From Chaetorhynchus papuensis (taxonomy: Eukaryota > Chordata > Aves > Passeriformes > Rhipiduridae): 64,000 bases of DNA. The translations under genes were made by a program, and so were the position numbers. The stretch is taken from NCBI GenBank assembly GCA_013396525.1, contig VWYX01000251.1, positions 186,001 through 250,000 on the forward strand, in the 5' to 3' direction. The notes beneath the pieces are model-generated. The model saw only the letters and a list, made by a program, of their open reading frames with translations. It did not search any database and was not told the DNA's origin. Shown here in pieces: positions 62,601 through 64,000 of this stretch (its first letter is position 1; the number at the start of each line of letters is the position of its first letter).

Positions 62601-64000
62601 AAAAACCAACCCAAACAATTCTACAGCTCCTGATTTTTTTTTTAGTCTTATTACCCTCAAAAATCTCACTAAATAATTGTTTGCCCTACTGTAGTCACTG
62701 ACGTTACTGTTCCAGTGTGGATGATAGTACAGTTATGCTCTTTGAGAATTGTGTCAAAATATTTTATTCATTTTTATATACAGATAGATGTGCGTAGCAG
62801 AAGAGAAACAGTCCATAGGTATTTAGCTAAAGACATCCACTCTTGATCAGAACTGCTGGTTTCTGATTCAGAAAAGCAGGAGCCACCCTGTTCTTTCAAA
62901 CAAATGATGCATAATAGAAGTGAAATTGTAGTGAAAGCTTAGTGGTAGGAGTGACTTGAAAAAATTTGTTACAGTTCTCTTGCTGGTCTTTGTATTTTGA
63001 TAACCCATACAGTGTTTTTGGAGGAATTCTTCCAAATATCAGCTTCTGATTTTAAGCATGCATGTAGTGGCTTCTAGGTGTTGTCTGTTTGGATGAATGT
63101 CAAGCTCTGTGTGTTTGTGAGCAATCAATCCCATACATTTGATAACATTTTTTGTTTCTCAAAGCACCCATCTTGTGCTTTTAAGATCTCTTTTTAGCAT
63201 GTTGAAGCATCTTGCTGTCAGTAATTAGTTTATCTTGATGAAGGTTTATCTTTTCACCTCTTGGGAGCTGAGGTGCATGAAGCTCCCATGGTTCCCTAAA
63301 ACCCCAAATTATGGTTCAGATGCCTAAATCCTGGTCACAGGCCTGTGGTGTGTGAGAAGAAGTAAGGATTTATATGACACTGTGGGCAACGGAAGGAATA
63401 TCTATGTTTACTGTTTTTTCACTCTGCTTTTTTATTAGCCAGGAACACTTTCAATATGCTCTCCTATTTTGCTGAACAGACTGAATATTTAATTTGCTTA
63501 TGCACATTTCAAGAACTTGCTGAAAAGAGATTTCTTGCCTGTTTTTCCACTCTTGCTTCCTTTCTTCAATGTTTGAAGTTTGCAGTCTTCTTAGAATTCA
63601 ATATGGTGTTAAAATCTTTTAAAAAGTCCAGATTTTTTATTTCAAATATATATGTATTTAAGGCAATATACAAAGAACCATTGGACTCTTACGGCAAGTG
63701 TTTTTCCATAAAGATGAAGAACTTTAATGTAACACAGTTCGTGTTAGGGCTGCTATGCCTAAAGCAATTCAATAAGCAATATAGCTGAGCTGTCTGGGCA
63801 CTTTTGACAGAGCAGATGGAGCCACTAAATCTCCTGTATTTGCACTGGGGGGAGAAATAGCAAGTTGAGAATGAAGTGACCATGTTGATGGGTGTGATGC
63901 AGAAAGCATTGTTATGCAGGCCAAATGTTTGAATCACAGCACCCACAAAAATGTTTCTTTAGGTCTTGTATAAGGAATGGAAAGGTAGGTGTGCTGGGGG
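59662..64000 (+). other. SCFD2: SCFD2 intron 2 (partial)
   Basis: Intron from the exon 2 donor to the end of the window, starting with a pyrimidine-rich run (about 59672-59697). I found no third exon. The next part of human SCFD2 (AKALWEALL...) is not encoded here. Confidence 0.8.

Noticed and set aside
1..64000. tRNA, rRNA, microRNA hairpin, CRISPR array or endogenous retrovirus
   Set aside because: No A/B-box pair with cloverleaf, no rRNA core motifs, no regular spaced repeats and no LTR pair or retroviral gene motif were recognised by eye. A covariance-model or RepeatMasker search would be decisive.

Overview
The window is a piece of an amniote nuclear genome, almost certainly a bird. Genes are split into short exons with GT/AG introns. 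Several LINE fragments carry the 3' tail of CR1, the main avian retroposon, including the ATTCTATGATTCTGT-like end. The exon-encoded proteins match vertebrate families closely. The species cannot be named from the sequence alone. I see no prokaryotic genes, operons, rRNA, tRNA, CRISPR array or recognisable provirus.

Three protein genes are present in the order LNX1 (+), FIP1L1 (-), SCFD2 (+). This is the mirror image of human 4q12 (SCFD2 / FIP1L1 / LNX1), so it is a conserved syntenic block. Region 1-8737 holds the 3' end of LNX1: three coding exons for the end of PDZ3 and all of PDZ4, then the 3' UTR. Region 8738-10356 is the tail-to-tail junction, with facing poly(A) hexamers. Region 10357-49530 is FIP1L1 on the minus strand. 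I placed 18 coding exons by splice sites, phase and homology to the human protein. They encode the acidic N-terminus, the Fip1 core motif, a proline-rich stretch, the Arg/Asp/Glu repeat and the basic C-terminus. Region 49531-52782 is the head-to-head interval with two CpG islands. Region 52783-64000 is the 5' end of SCFD2: exon 1, exon 2 and the start of a large intron.

The three genes are not a pathway. LNX1 is a RING/PDZ ubiquitin ligase, FIP1L1 is a subunit of the CPSF polyadenylation factor, and SCFD2 is a Sec1/Munc18-like protein of poorly known function. FIP1L1 and SCFD2 start from separate CpG islands.

I did not find a novel system. The best lead is FIP1L1 exon 10 (34049-34159). It has intact splice sites and correct phases but an in-frame TAG, and its downstream half has diverged. 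The exon is symmetric, so skipping it leaves an intact frame of about 552 codons. It may be a poison or decaying cassette exon, a sequencing error, or a species-specific loss. Lesser leads are an apparently missing N-terminal FIP1L1 exon, a NAGNAG acceptor, a 27-base microexon, a CGG repeat in the 5' leader within an open glycine frame, and a very old LINE kept in a FIP1L1 intron.
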